From: Sperchopsis tessellata
Lineage: Eukaryota > Arthropoda > Insecta > Coleoptera > Hydrophilidae
Length of the DNA stretch: 44,588 nucleotides
Assembly (NCBI GenBank): GCA_033557685.1
Contig: JAWQRN010000057.1
Location: 1 to 44,588, forward strand
Direction of reading: 5' to 3'
The notes beneath the pieces were generated by a model. That model saw only the letters and a list, made by a program, of their open reading frames with translations. It had not been told where the DNA came from and did not search any database. Made by a program: the position numbers and the translations under genes. Numbering within the stretch: the stretch's first letter is position 1; each line of letters starts with the position of its first letter. This document shows positions 1-8,521 of this stretch, in pieces.

Positions 1-66
1 GTTGTTCTGACATACTATTAAGAATATTAAGCAGATTAGTTTTGAGTCTGAATGAGGAATCCAAAT

Positions 67-109
67 CCGTCGATAGGCTATTTCGTCCCACCAGTACTCT
101 TCAGTACGG
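67..109 (-). ncRNA. Hammerhead ribozyme candidate, family 1, left copy
   Basis: Read on the minus strand this has the parts of a type I hammerhead in order. Core CUGAAGA (98-104, fitting CUGANGA) is followed by stem II GUAC/GGAC closed by a five-base loop (85-97), then GAAA (81-84). Helix III is three base pairs, AUA/UAU with a GCC loop (73-81), and the cleavage-site C is at 72. Helix I is CCGU/ACGG (106-109 with 67-70). All conserved core bases are present. Weak points are an A-G mismatch inside stem II and an A-G mismatch at the first helix I position. Such ribozymes are known in Penelope-like repeats and retrozymes. Self-cleavage is inferred, not shown. Confidence 0.55.
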
Positions 110-228
110 CTAGGTTTTTTGGAACCTACCAAAGACACACAGCAAAACTCACCACTATAAATGTAAACATCTTGATGGGTTCCAATTATCTAGCCGTTCT
201 AAAGAGTACTGATGGTACTAAATAGCCT
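75..228. repeat. Inverted repeat with ribozyme-bearing arms
   Basis: Arms at 75-126 and 178-228 are roughly 80 percent identical as reverse complements, separated by about 51 bp of unrelated sequence. The arms contain the two hammerhead-like sequences, which point away from each other (left on minus, right on plus). This head-to-head layout matches the larger array at the other end of the window. The left unit probably continues beyond position 1. Confidence 0.65.
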
Positions 229-236
229 CTTTACGA
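194..236 (+). ncRNA. Decayed hammerhead, family 1, right copy
   Basis: This is the inverted partner of the copy at 67-109. Stem II is here perfect, GUAC at 206-209 with GUAC at 215-218 and loop UGAUG. The core is damaged: CUAAAGA at 199-205 instead of CUGAAGA, and UAAA instead of GAAA at 219-222. Both changes hit bases essential for catalysis, so this copy should be inactive. It is useful because it preserves the stem II pairing that is partly lost in the left copy. Confidence 0.4.
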
Positions 237-1018
237 CATTGTACACTTCATTCATAAGCAAAACTAAGCTGTTTTTTATTCATAATATTATGCCAGAACG
301 CTCACGATTATTTATTTATCGTAGTTGCTTTTACTGGCAAGAATCATTTTTAATACATATATGAACAATAATTATTTCCAATATTGCAACAAGGTTTCCA
401 TAAACCGTTGTTTTTCTTTTTTATTTTTATACATTCATGTATAGTCAGACCAAGAATTTTTACATGATAATAGATCTCAAAGTAATTAAATTTATTGGAA
501 ATCTAGGGTTGTACTTATTTAGACCAATGTTCACAAAATAATCTGTTAATCGGAAAAGATTACGAGGTCCCATGAGATAATTTTGACAAGAACACTATTA
601 CTGAAGTAGGTAACGCCTGTTGCAAAAAATACATACATATTCGAATATATGTGCTGTAGACTACATATAAGTAGCAGGGTTAAAACATATTTACATAGAA
701 ATATACCCACCAGCGGACTGAGATATTAAACATGGTCTAGGATCAAATGACAAATGAAACGTTGATATAGTCAGTAACTGTTTTAGAAAACAAGTTTTAT
801 GAAACTAGGGTACATGGTATTTAAGGCTTTTATAACACTGCAAATGAGCTGTTCCAGACATTTGATATATATAAAAGTTTTTGTGTACATGTTTATCGTC
901 ACGTATAAGTACATATACCGCATTAAGTTGTATTAAATATATTTCCTCTAAAATATAAATAGATATAGAGTAAAATTTTGCTTTGATACTCCACGTCCAC
1001 TTGCTTATGAAGTATTTT

Positions 1019-1021
<3 letters not shown>
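237..1021. other. No gene recognised
   Basis: AT-rich sequence with stops in every frame. I see no domain similarity, splice-bounded exon or repeat unit that I can name. Confidence 0.5.

Positions 1022-1073
<52 letters not shown>
1022..1073. repeat. (TA)n microsatellite
   Basis: Pure TA dinucleotide run of about 26 repeats, ending 37 bp before the target duplication of the Penelope composite insertion. Confidence 0.97.
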
Positions 1074-1079
<6 letters not shown>

Positions 1080-1110
1080 CTTTGACTACATCAGTTGCCT
1101 ATTTTTAAAG

Positions 1111-1123
1111 TGTGTTTTATATG
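1111..1123. repeat. Target site duplication, left
   Basis: TGTGTTTTATATG, repeated exactly at 1982-1994 on the far side of the Penelope composite insertion. Confidence 0.8.
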
Positions 1124-1981
1124 AATGTATTTTCCGGGTGGAAACCATGTAGAGGCTCTGATAAGTGCCGACGTTTCATCCACTATTGCAAGGGACATTT
1201 TCAAAGCAAGTGATTTTACTTCAACGAATGAATTTACTGCACTGATCTAAACTCGGTCGGTTCATGGATATATAGGCAAGGACTGGAGTGGGGGATGTGC
1301 AGTAGTGCGGAGCGGTTCCATTCGGGCTGATATTTGGAGAGACCCTTAAACTTTTTTTCTAAGTGGCTAATGAAATTTTGCTGGTCGTTTCAGCCTGTGC
1401 AAAAGTGATACGATCAATTTTCTTTAAAATATTCCTCACTCATTATACTGGAAAGTTGGATATGCACCCTAAATAATTCGGATTCGCACATGTCCAGGTC
1501 AACACGATAGAAGCTGTTCCTTTCTTTGACAACTCAAATACCGTCTTTGTGGATAATTTTCTGGACAGAATGGGTTTAAATATGGTGACTCAATTGTAAA
1601 TATTTAGGAACAATGTTATCGTCCCTACATCGCTTGAAAAATGCGAGTGTTGCCAATAAACTTTGACGTTTCTGGCGAATATTGCCAAACAACCTTCAAT
1701 ATTTACCTATTTCCTCCCCATAGAGGGTAAGTATTAAATGTAATAGACCTTTACTGTTATTATCTGAATGAATGTTGTTTTCTGGTGGAGATCGTGTAGA
1801 GGCTCCATACCCAAGTCCAGGATCAGTGCAGTGAATTTATTCGTTGAAGTAACATCACTCGTCTTGAAAATGTTCCTTGCGTCAGTGTACGAAACGTCGG
1901 CATTTATCAGAGCTTCCACATGGTTTATACCTGGAAACAACATTCACACAGATAATAACCGTGGCAGTCTATTACATTTAA
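1124..1981. mobile_element. Composite of Penelope-like terminal repeats
   Basis: The insertion is bounded by a perfect 13-bp duplication. Its left end (1124 to about 1350) is a Penelope terminal repeat in minus orientation. It matches the ends of the 5754-7386 element, including the GTAGAGGCTCTGA and GCCGACGTTTC blocks. The right end (about 1806-1981) is the same repeat in plus orientation. A third piece, 1737-1805, is the outermost part again in minus orientation and pairs with 1915-1981 as a roughly 70-bp inverted repeat. The middle (about 1360-1735) is not recognised. No reverse transcriptase remains, and open frames here are simply read through the repeat. The outer ends are 3' ends pointing outward, as in the better-preserved copy at 5754-7386. 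Confidence 0.75.
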
Positions 1982-1994
1982 TGTGTTTTATATG
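1982..1994. repeat. Target site duplication, right
   Basis: Exact copy of the 13 bases at 1111-1123. Confidence 0.8.
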
Positions 1995-2217
1995 TTTTCT
2001 TTCAAATTCGTAAGCACTTTTATGGGTTGATACCCTGGTGTGTTAAACTTTTTATATAACATTTACAATGATGATTTTTTTGTTATCCTTTTAATTGGTG
2101 ACTGATAAATTTATAATATATCGTGCGCTGTTAATGGTTATAAGAGACTAATGGCAGAACAGCTGGTAGCTTACAATGGAACGAATATAGCTTGTAGTGA
2201 TTAATGTTTGTTATTCT

Positions 2218-2256
2218 TAGTTGTATATAATTTCCATAAATTGTCGAATAAAGTAT
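2218..2256. repeat. Long target site duplication of LINE, left
   Basis: Thirty-nine bases repeated at 5201-5239 with three differences. The shared 3' part runs ATAAATTGTCGAATAAAGTA. It immediately precedes the LINE 5' end. Confidence 0.75.
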
Positions 2257-2599
2257 AATAGTGTTGGAAAATGAAGAGAAGAAAGCAAAAGTAATGAAAA
2301 ATAAGTATAAGTTGAGAAACAACAAAACTGACAGAATATACATAAATTATTGTGAGACAAGAAAAGAAATATAGAAAAACACACTGATCAGGAAAAAGGC
2401 CAAGGAAAAGAAAACTAAATGGAAGGTGGTGAAAGTGGGATATAACAAGGTTACGATAGATGGCAAGATATGGAAATGGAATAGGGAAATGGAGAATTTG
2501 AAATTGAAACAGACAAAATACTAGGAAAAAAATTGCTACGACTATTGACATGGATACGGGTAATGAAATAAAAGCATATTGGATGAAGAAAGTAAAAGA

Positions 2600-3178
2600 T
2601 AAGGCGAATAATAAAGAGAAAATGTACTAATATGAAGTGGAGTAAGAGAACAGGATAGAGCGGCGGCGGGGGGAGTATGTTGCTTAATACACAGAGAAGG
2701 CAAAAATATAATGAATAAGTGGGAAGCAATATCGGAAAGAATATTTGTAGTAGGGTTTAAAAATGGGAATCAATTAAAAACGACAATAGCAATATATGGA
2801 CCTTCTGAAGATGAGAAGGTTGGAAATAAAAACGCATTATGGGAAGAATTAATTGATGTAGAAGAAAAGGCGAGAGGAGAAATATACATAGCAGGGGACT
2901 GTATTTACAACTGTGATAGGTAAACATGGAGAGCAAACAGAAAAAAATAATGGAAGAAGTCTGGTAGACTTATGTATATAACATGACTTGATAGTAACAT
3001 GTGCACACCTCAAACATAAAGAAATATATAAAGTTACCAGAAAGGAACCAAGCAGAGGGAAAAAGTCGATAATTGACTTCATATTGGTAGAGAGAAAAAA
3101 TAGGAAAAAGGTTATGGATGTCAGGGTCGAGAGGGGATATGAAATAGGAAGTGATCATTACCTAGTGGTGGCCTAAAT
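2600..3178 (+). pseudogene. LINE APE-type endonuclease remnant
   Basis: Around 2711-2923 the translation contains AIYGPSEDEK and a later IAGD motif, both typical of LINE endonucleases (the Asp of the GDFN-like block survives). After a frame change, 2988-3176 carries the C-terminal block with a GSDHYLVVA motif, the usual S-D-H catalytic signature. A stop follows at once and the charged linker continues in the next frame. The N-terminal asparagine and glutamate blocks lie upstream of 2700 and are broken. Nicking of target DNA would be its role in an intact element. Confidence 0.8.
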
Positions 3179-3859
3179 AAATGACGGAATAGAGGCAAAG
3201 AAGAAGAAAGATGCAGAAAAGAGAATCAATGCAATACATGAAACCATAAGATCATATAAACTAAATGAAAAAGAGATGGCAAAGGAGTACGGGAAGATCG
3301 TAAACAAAGAAATAGAGGAAATAAGAGAAAACCTCAGTGATTTGGAAACTGAAGAAAAATGGAACGCTTTTAAAGAGCGCATTGTAACGGCAGCAAAAAG
3401 AGTGTGTGACGTAAGTGTGATATAAAAGAATAATAAGTAAACTGCATGTTGGATTGAGGAAATAAGGAAACTGACAAAGATGAAAATGAAGAAGTGGAAG
3501 AAGAATCTAAATAGTAGAAAAGGGGAAGATTACGAGATATTTAAAGAAAAAAGGAGCACAGTTTATAACTTGGTACTGGAAGAAAAAAGAAGACATGGAA
3601 AGAATATGGGGAAATATTGGAGAAGGATATTAAAGAGAATCAGAAACTGTTCTAAGTAACGAAGAACGAAAGAAAGAAGAATATTGAAAAGACATCAATC
3701 AAAAACAAAGAAAGGAAACTACTTACTGATAAAACACAGATTATGGACCGATGGAAGGAGTATTATCAGAACCTGGTTGGAGTAGAGGATGAAAGAGAAA
3801 AGCTAAGGTAAAAGAGGTAAAAGAAGATAAAAAAGAAAGCATAGATACGGAGCAGGAGG

Positions 3860-5100
3860 GAATAACAATGGAAGAATTGAATGAAGCGATAAATAGACTG
3901 AAGAAAGGAAAGGCACCAAGGCAAGACAAAGTAACAGCTAATGCTGCTGAAAATATGCAATCAGGTAGAGGAGGAAGAGAAGGTACCAAAATATTGGGAG
4001 ATGGGGATAATAGACCAATATTTAAGGAGGGAGACAACAGAGATTGTAATAATTATAGTGAGATCACACTTTTGGGTACATTAACGAATTTTACGAACAA
4101 ATACTAGGAAAAAAATTAAGAAAAATAGAAGAGCCAAAGCTGATAGAGTCTCAATGTGGGTTTAGGAGAGGAAGTTGTATTAAAGACCAGATCTTCACGT
4201 TAAAATAAATCACGAGTAGGAATAAAGACAAAGTGAAAATAGTATACTTGGCGTTTCTGGACATGGAAAAGGCACTCGATAAAGTATCAAGAAAAATGTT
4301 GTGGAAATGCCTGATGAAACGGAATGCAAATAAGAATTATTAAAAAAGCCAATGAAAGAACAAACAAATGTACGTAGGGCACAGAAACATGTAGAGGGTG
4401 AATATCACAGAATGCGCATTCGCTGATGATATCTATACAGTAGCTGATAGCAAGAGGCACATATAGAGGTAGAAGGTACTGAGATTGAAGATGTGATGAA
4501 GTACCAATATCTTGGAGTCACACTACAGGAAACAAGAACTAGAAATAAATAGCAGTATAGAAAAAACGAACAAGGCATCGAGTATTGGATTTATCAACAA
4601 GAATGACGTAGAAAAACAAACAAACTTAAAGGTATTCAAAAGTGTGTACAGGCCCATTCCGAAATTTGGGTGTGAAACGTGGGTTTAAAAGAAAGGAAAA
4701 AAACATGATGCAAGCAATGGAAATGAAGGTTTTAAGAAGGGTAACGGAAATTACGAAGAGAGAAAAAATTATGAGCACTGTAATAAGAAAAGAAATGGGA
4801 ATGGAAGAGATGTGAAAGTTTATTGAGCAAAGACAATTAGGTTGTTGGGGACATCTATACAGAATGAGCCATATTATACCAGTGAAAAGGGTGTTGGAAG
4901 CAAGGATGGATGTAAGGGAGAAGAAAGAGAGGAAGACCAGCTCAGACGTGGGACATGGTGATATCAAGGATAATAGAAGGTAGGGGGTGACATGTATAGA
5001 GGCTAAAAGGATTGCAAGGGATTAGAAAAAGTGGAAAGAGTACGTGAATAAATAGCATGAATGGACTGGTAGAATAGAGAATTGTGTAAAACCAGAAGAG
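3860..5100 (+). pseudogene. LINE reverse transcriptase and tail remnant
   Basis: Recognisable blocks in shifting frames include a GKAPRQDKVTA block near 3905, a PIFKEGDNRDCNNY block near 4015, a QCGFRRG block near 4150 and the FLDMEKA motif A near 4255. The palm motif C survives as AFADD at 4416-4430. The thumb and tail follow, with a CETWV block near 4670 and the GHLYRM-type region near 4850. Motif A has an A-to-L style change (FLDMEKALDKV). At least ten stops or frame changes separate these blocks. It is an old, inactive copy. Confidence 0.85.
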
Positions 5101-5200
5101 CAAGGACATAATGTACAGTATTATGTTTGTATTTTGTGATGTTTATTTTAATGTCACTAAACCCGACACCGAAAGATATATGGGTATATTTTTGATTATA

Positions 5201-5239
5201 TAGCTGTTTATAATTTCTATAAATTGTCGAATAAAGTAT
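5201..5239. repeat. Long target site duplication of LINE, right
   Basis: Second copy of the 39-bp sequence at 2218-2256, 92 percent identical. Confidence 0.75.
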
Positions 5240-5740
5240 GCGTTTAAACTGATATTTATAAGTAGGAATATATGGATTTATAAATGTTTTTGAAAAATTT
5301 TAATATCATTAATTTGAGCTCTAATAAAAGTAACAATTACTGCAAGGCTCTAACATTTTGAAAGTGTTTATTGTAAGTATTCTATAGAAAACTTGACTTA
5401 CCTTTATAGGCTTCTCTTTCAGATAGATCAATTTCGTTAACTAAAATACGTCCAAAAGAAAAATATTATACATGTTTGTAGTAATTCTAATGTACTTTTG
5501 TAAATCACTGGTGTGCACACTGAAATACCCGCAGTAAAAAATAATTATCATATCATCATAATCAAAACTTCACTTGTACAGAATATTACCGGATAATTGA
5601 TTAGCTACCACATTTAATTTGAAATAAAGCAATTATAAAATCATTTAAAAATATTGAAGTAAAATATACGTTGTAATCAAAGTAATAAGCCACAATAATT
5701 TATGAAATACGTTTACTTCCAAAAACATATACAATTAAGG
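5240..5740. other. Unannotated spacer with a weak exon candidate
   Basis: No transposon or gene recognised. On the minus strand, 5402-5440 lies between an acceptor-like TTTTAG and a perfect GTAAGT donor, and its reading frame NEIDLSEREAYK is open. At 39 nt it could easily be chance. Confidence 0.3.
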
Positions 5741-5753
5741 TACTGACATTAGT
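5741..5753. repeat. Target site duplication, left
   Basis: TACTGACATTAGT, repeated exactly at 7387-7399 around the inverted Penelope pair. Confidence 0.9.
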
Positions 5754-5844
5754 ATGAATGTTGGATCCGGGTGGAAACCGTGTAGAGACTCTGACAAGTG
5801 CCGACGTTTCGTCCACTATTGCCAGGGAAATTTTCAAGGCGAGT

Positions 5845-5907
5845 GATCTTACTTCAATGAATAAAATCACTGCACTGATCCAAACTCGGCCGGATCACGC
5901 TTATATA
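5845..5907 (-). promoter_or_regulatory. Penelope terminal-repeat promoter, left copy
   Basis: On the minus strand TATATAA lies at 5901-5907, a TCAGT initiator at 5874-5878 (A+1 at 5876) and AGATC at 5845-5849. The first TATA base is 31 bases upstream of A+1. AGATC falls exactly at +28 to +32 and fits the arthropod downstream promoter element RGWYV. It would drive transcription leftward, out of the insertion. Confidence 0.55.
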
Positions 5908-6024
5908 GGCAAGAACTGGAGTGGGGGATGCGCACTAACACATAACCGTTGCGGTCGAGCGATTATTGACAAGTGCAGGAGAGAAATGAGAGAAGGGGAT
6001 TCTCCAAGCAATTGGTAAAATAAG

Positions 6025-6775
6025 AAGGCTCCCAAGCTAAGACTTTAGTATGGTGTGACCTGTTTCATGACGATGTTCAACCACGGCTGACTGAATAATA
6101 TGACCTAGACGAGTACAGCGTTCGTGCTTCTTTAAACGAGTAGCAATCGTACGCCTAGCTTCTCCCATATATAACTTACCACAGGAACAAGGGGTCTGAT
6201 AAACCCCTTCGCTTTGCAACAGGATGACATCTTTTGAAGAAAGAAGAACTTTCGTAATCTTTTGTTTTGGGGAGAATACTGTTTTGATGTCAAATTTTCT
6301 TAGAATACGGGCAATTTTGTCCATCGAATCCTTGACGGATTGTAGATAAGCCGTTGCTTTCACGTCAGAAGTATTTCTAACAGTGATGGGTGGATTCATA
6401 AAACGTCTTATTGACCATTTGATGTCTGACAAACTATATCCAATAGATATCAGCGCATCGGTGACAGTACGCAACTCTAGGGAAAGTAGAGTTTTGTCAC
6501 ACAACTTGAAAGCTCGCTGCACGAGCGAGTTAATTACAGACATTTTCTGACAGGGATGATGATGTGACATTGCATGAAATTTCTTATTGGTATGGGTGGG
6601 CTTACGATAAACAGATTGGAGAAGAGTACAATCGGATCTACGTTTCAACAATACATCTAAGAAAGGAAGAGAGCCTGATGACTCAACCTCCATCGTGAAA
6701 GGTATATTAGGGTGTTGGGAGTATATGTGATACAAGAAGTCATCTAGTGCCAATACAAAATATTTCGCAAGTTCT
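6025..6775 (-). pseudogene. Penelope-like RT C-terminus with GIY-YIG nuclease
   Basis: Penelope-like elements copy RNA with a distinct reverse transcriptase and cut target DNA with a C-terminal GIY-YIG nuclease. This 5'-truncated copy keeps the region after the RT palm: a FTMEVESSGSLPFLDVLLKR block, SVYRKPTHTNK, a long linker with KTVFSPKQK, then the nuclease. There, GVYQTPCSCGKLYMG supplies the GIY and YIG elements with the characteristic C-x-C, followed by RRTIATRLKKHERC and EHRHETGH. Lost: all RT palm motifs, including YVDD. The frame stays open to 6807, but its first dozen codons (MKTRCHLLKKEE) are antisense of the other copy across the junction and do not belong to the protein. After HETGH a deletion removes the last part of the protein. 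Confidence 0.9.
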
Positions 6776-7172
6776 TCCTTCTTCAAAAGATGACATCTCG
6801 TTTTCAAAGCGAAGGAGTTTATCAGATCCTTTGTTCCTATAATAAGGAATATATTGGAGAAACTAAGCGTCGATTTCTACTCTTTTAAAGGAGCACGAAC
6901 GCTGTACTCGTCTGGATCATATTCTTTAGTCAGCCGTGGCTGAACATCGTCATGAAGCAGGTCACATCATTATGTTCCAAGATAATAAAGTCTTAGCAAG
7001 GGAGTCTTCTTATTTTCCCAGAAAATTCCGAGAAGCCATTGAGGTATATAATTGCCCCAACAATATCAATAGGGACGATGGTTTTCAACTAGCAATTGCT
7101 TGGAGTATCCCCCTCTCTCATTTCTCGCCTGCGCTCGGCAACAATCGCCCGAACGCAACGGTCATGGGCTAG
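6776..7172 (+). pseudogene. Penelope-like GIY-YIG end, plus-strand copy
   Basis: The plus-strand half begins inside the linker before the nuclease. It reads through a GIY-YIG remnant (EYIGETKR near 6845) that is then frame-shifted. From 6936 the frame is open again with AEHRHEAGHIIMF, SSYFPRKFREAIEVYNCPNN and a C-terminal tail ending at the stop at 7170-7172. This tail is the part deleted from the minus-strand copy, so together the two copies show where the protein ends. The stop lies 27 bp before the TATA box of the terminal repeat. It cannot encode an active enzyme. Confidence 0.85.
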
Positions 7173-7198
7173 TGCGCACCCTCACCATAGTCCTTGCC

Positions 7199-7261
7199 TA
7201 TATAAACATGATCCGGTCGAGTTTGGATCAGTGCAGTGAATTTATTCATTGAAGTAAGATC
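7199..7261 (+). promoter_or_regulatory. Penelope terminal-repeat promoter, facing host gene
   Basis: TATATAA at 7199-7205, TCAGT initiator at 7228-7232 (A+1 at 7230) and AGATC at 7257-7261, exactly +28 to +32. This is the same arrangement as in the inverted copy at the left end. It points out of the insertion toward the host gene that starts at 8522. The spacing is canonical for arthropod core promoters; activity is inferred. Confidence 0.55.
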
Positions 7262-7264
7262 ACT

Positions 7265-7303
7265 CGCCTTGAAAATGTCCCTTGCAACAGTGGGCGAAAC
7301 GTC
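7265..7303 (+). ncRNA. Hammerhead-like relic in Penelope terminal repeat
   Basis: The 3' half fits a hammerhead: GTCC (7277-7280) opposite GGGC (GGAC in sister copies), then GAAA (7296-7299), the self-complementary ACGT and a C at 7303. The expected CUGAUGA is replaced by TTGAAAA (7269-7275), with position 3 C-to-T and position 8 G-to-A, plus one extra base before stem II. A related fragment near 20950 keeps CUGAUAA. I read this as a decayed ribozyme, inactive here. The same block occurs inverted near 5797-5835, near 1180 and 1870, and near 31470-31500. Confidence 0.3.
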
Positions 7304-7386
7304 GATACTTGTCAGAGCCTCTACAGGGTTTCCACCCGGAACCAACATTCATATAGATAATATCCATGGAAGTCTATTACATTTAA

Positions 7387-7399
7387 TACTGACATTAGT
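7387..7399. repeat. Target site duplication, right
   Basis: Exact copy of the 13 bases at 5741-5753. Confidence 0.9.
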
Positions 7400-7599
7400 G
7401 TACGTAATGCAACGAAGCGCCCCTAAATTATACAACTCAAGCGTATATTACTTTCATGTTAAATCATTACATAGATCTTTTCTTATATTACATGCATGTC
7501 ATTATTCTTACATATGCAGTTTTGTGAGTCTTAACTATACTATATTCAAGGACTCTCCATTAAGAAACTCCAAACAGCAAATAAATATTGAGAAATATA

Positions 7600-7940
7600 T
7601 GATGGTTTTCAGAATTCATGATAGAAGGCGCTGGTGTGGATAAAAAAATGAAGTTCGCCCAAGATGTTATAGGAATAGGGAAGGTGAAGATGTATAATTG
7701 GAATTTAGCATGACACACTAGAAGATGAATAGTTCAGCGATGGACAAAGAAATTATCCACATTGAAATCAAGTGTCAATATAAGACCAAGATGAAGACAC
7801 CTCTGACTGTGTTATAGTGATCTTACAATCTGTTTGGAAATCACGTAGATGAGAAGGATGCACTTTGGCTAGTAAAAAAAAAACTTGAGGCGGCCTTCAT
7901 CCTGCAGTGGGTGTATGAGTAGTGATAAAATCTAATGTGA
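7600..7940 (+). mobile_element. LINE C-terminal tail remnant
   Basis: Translations in shifting frames match the last part of RTE-like LINE proteins: a KFAxxVIGIGK block near 7650, QRWTKKLS near 7735, a SDLTICLEIT-WMRR segment near 7830, and LEAAFILQWVYE at about 7885-7920 just before a stop. This resembles the usual W-DD-...-W-R...-L-EAF-QQW ending. No RT domain is attached, so it is a 5'-truncated or fragmented copy. Confidence 0.55.
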
Positions 7941-8469
7941 TCGTACGATGTCATCAAAAATATTTCTGAAATAGTTAGATTTAAGTATAGGAAAAGCCAC
8001 ATAATTTAAGAAGAAATGCAGAACTACAAGGAACAATAAAATTCAAACTAATCGGCCTTGAGTAATGTCCTTTGGAAACATCATATATATAAAAAATATT
8101 TTTAAAACTATAAAATTATTATGAAAGAACAAAAGAAAACCTCTTTCATAGCATTCTTTTTTTCGTAAGAGTTTAGTTGAAATCGAAGAATTTCGTTTTA
8201 TTTTTATTAAAATAGAACTCTTTTAAAATTGTATAATATAATAGGACTAAAATGTAAATTACATTTATTTTTTTATTAAAATAGTTTCATTTCACTATCT
8301 GAATTTATCTGTAATCATTATCAAAAACCTTACACACTGGATGAATATAATGAATGGTTTTAGATAAAATATACATTATATGAGATTAAAAATTTAATGA
8401 TAATATATAAATTTAAATTCGTGTAAGTCTGTTTGGAATTAAATTAATTTATAATAAAATAATGTATTT

Positions 8470-8476
8470 TATATAA
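8470..8476 (+). promoter_or_regulatory. Possible TATA box of host gene
   Basis: TATATAA lies 46 bp upstream of the ATG at 8522, which would give a very short 5' leader. No good initiator follows. In DNA this AT-rich the match is weak evidence. Confidence 0.25.
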
Positions 8477-8521
8477 CATTCCAGTTGTAATAAAAGAAAG
8501 ATATACTACATTTACTCAAAA

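Larger units (their letters stand above)
2257..5200 (+). mobile_element. Non-LTR retrotransposon, nearly full length, broken
   Basis: A LINE of about 2.9 kb between two copies of a 39-bp duplication. Order of parts on the plus strand: a 5' segment (2257 to about 2600) with purine-rich coding-like sequence, an APE-type endonuclease, a charged linker, a reverse transcriptase, and a C-terminal tail of the type ending in a conserved W-x-GH region. Every domain is interrupted by stops and frame changes, so no product is possible. The endonuclease and RT resemble RTE- or CR1-like insect elements; I cannot assign the clade firmly. No poly(A) or simple-repeat tail is obvious before the right duplication. 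Confidence 0.85.
5754..7386. mobile_element. Head-to-head Penelope-like composite insertion
   Basis: One insertion of 1,633 bp bounded by a perfect 13-bp duplication. The left half (5754 to about 6775) is a 5'-truncated Penelope copy on the minus strand; the right half (about 6776-7386) is a shorter 5'-truncated copy on the plus strand. The truncated 5' sides are fused, and both 3' terminal repeats point outward, so the insertion has inverted ends of roughly 200 bp. The right end has about 30 extra terminal bases that the left end lacks. Partial inverted copies are a known habit of Penelope elements. The exact duplication shows that this structure entered the target as a unit or formed during integration. 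Confidence 0.9.

Noticed and set aside
1734..2013. Overlapping frames on both strands
   Set aside because: They are the Penelope terminal repeat and its inverted piece; the same frames recur at every copy and have no coding signature.
2131..4037. Several long minus-strand frames rich in Phe, Leu and Ser
   Set aside because: They are antisense shadows of the purine-rich LINE coding strand.
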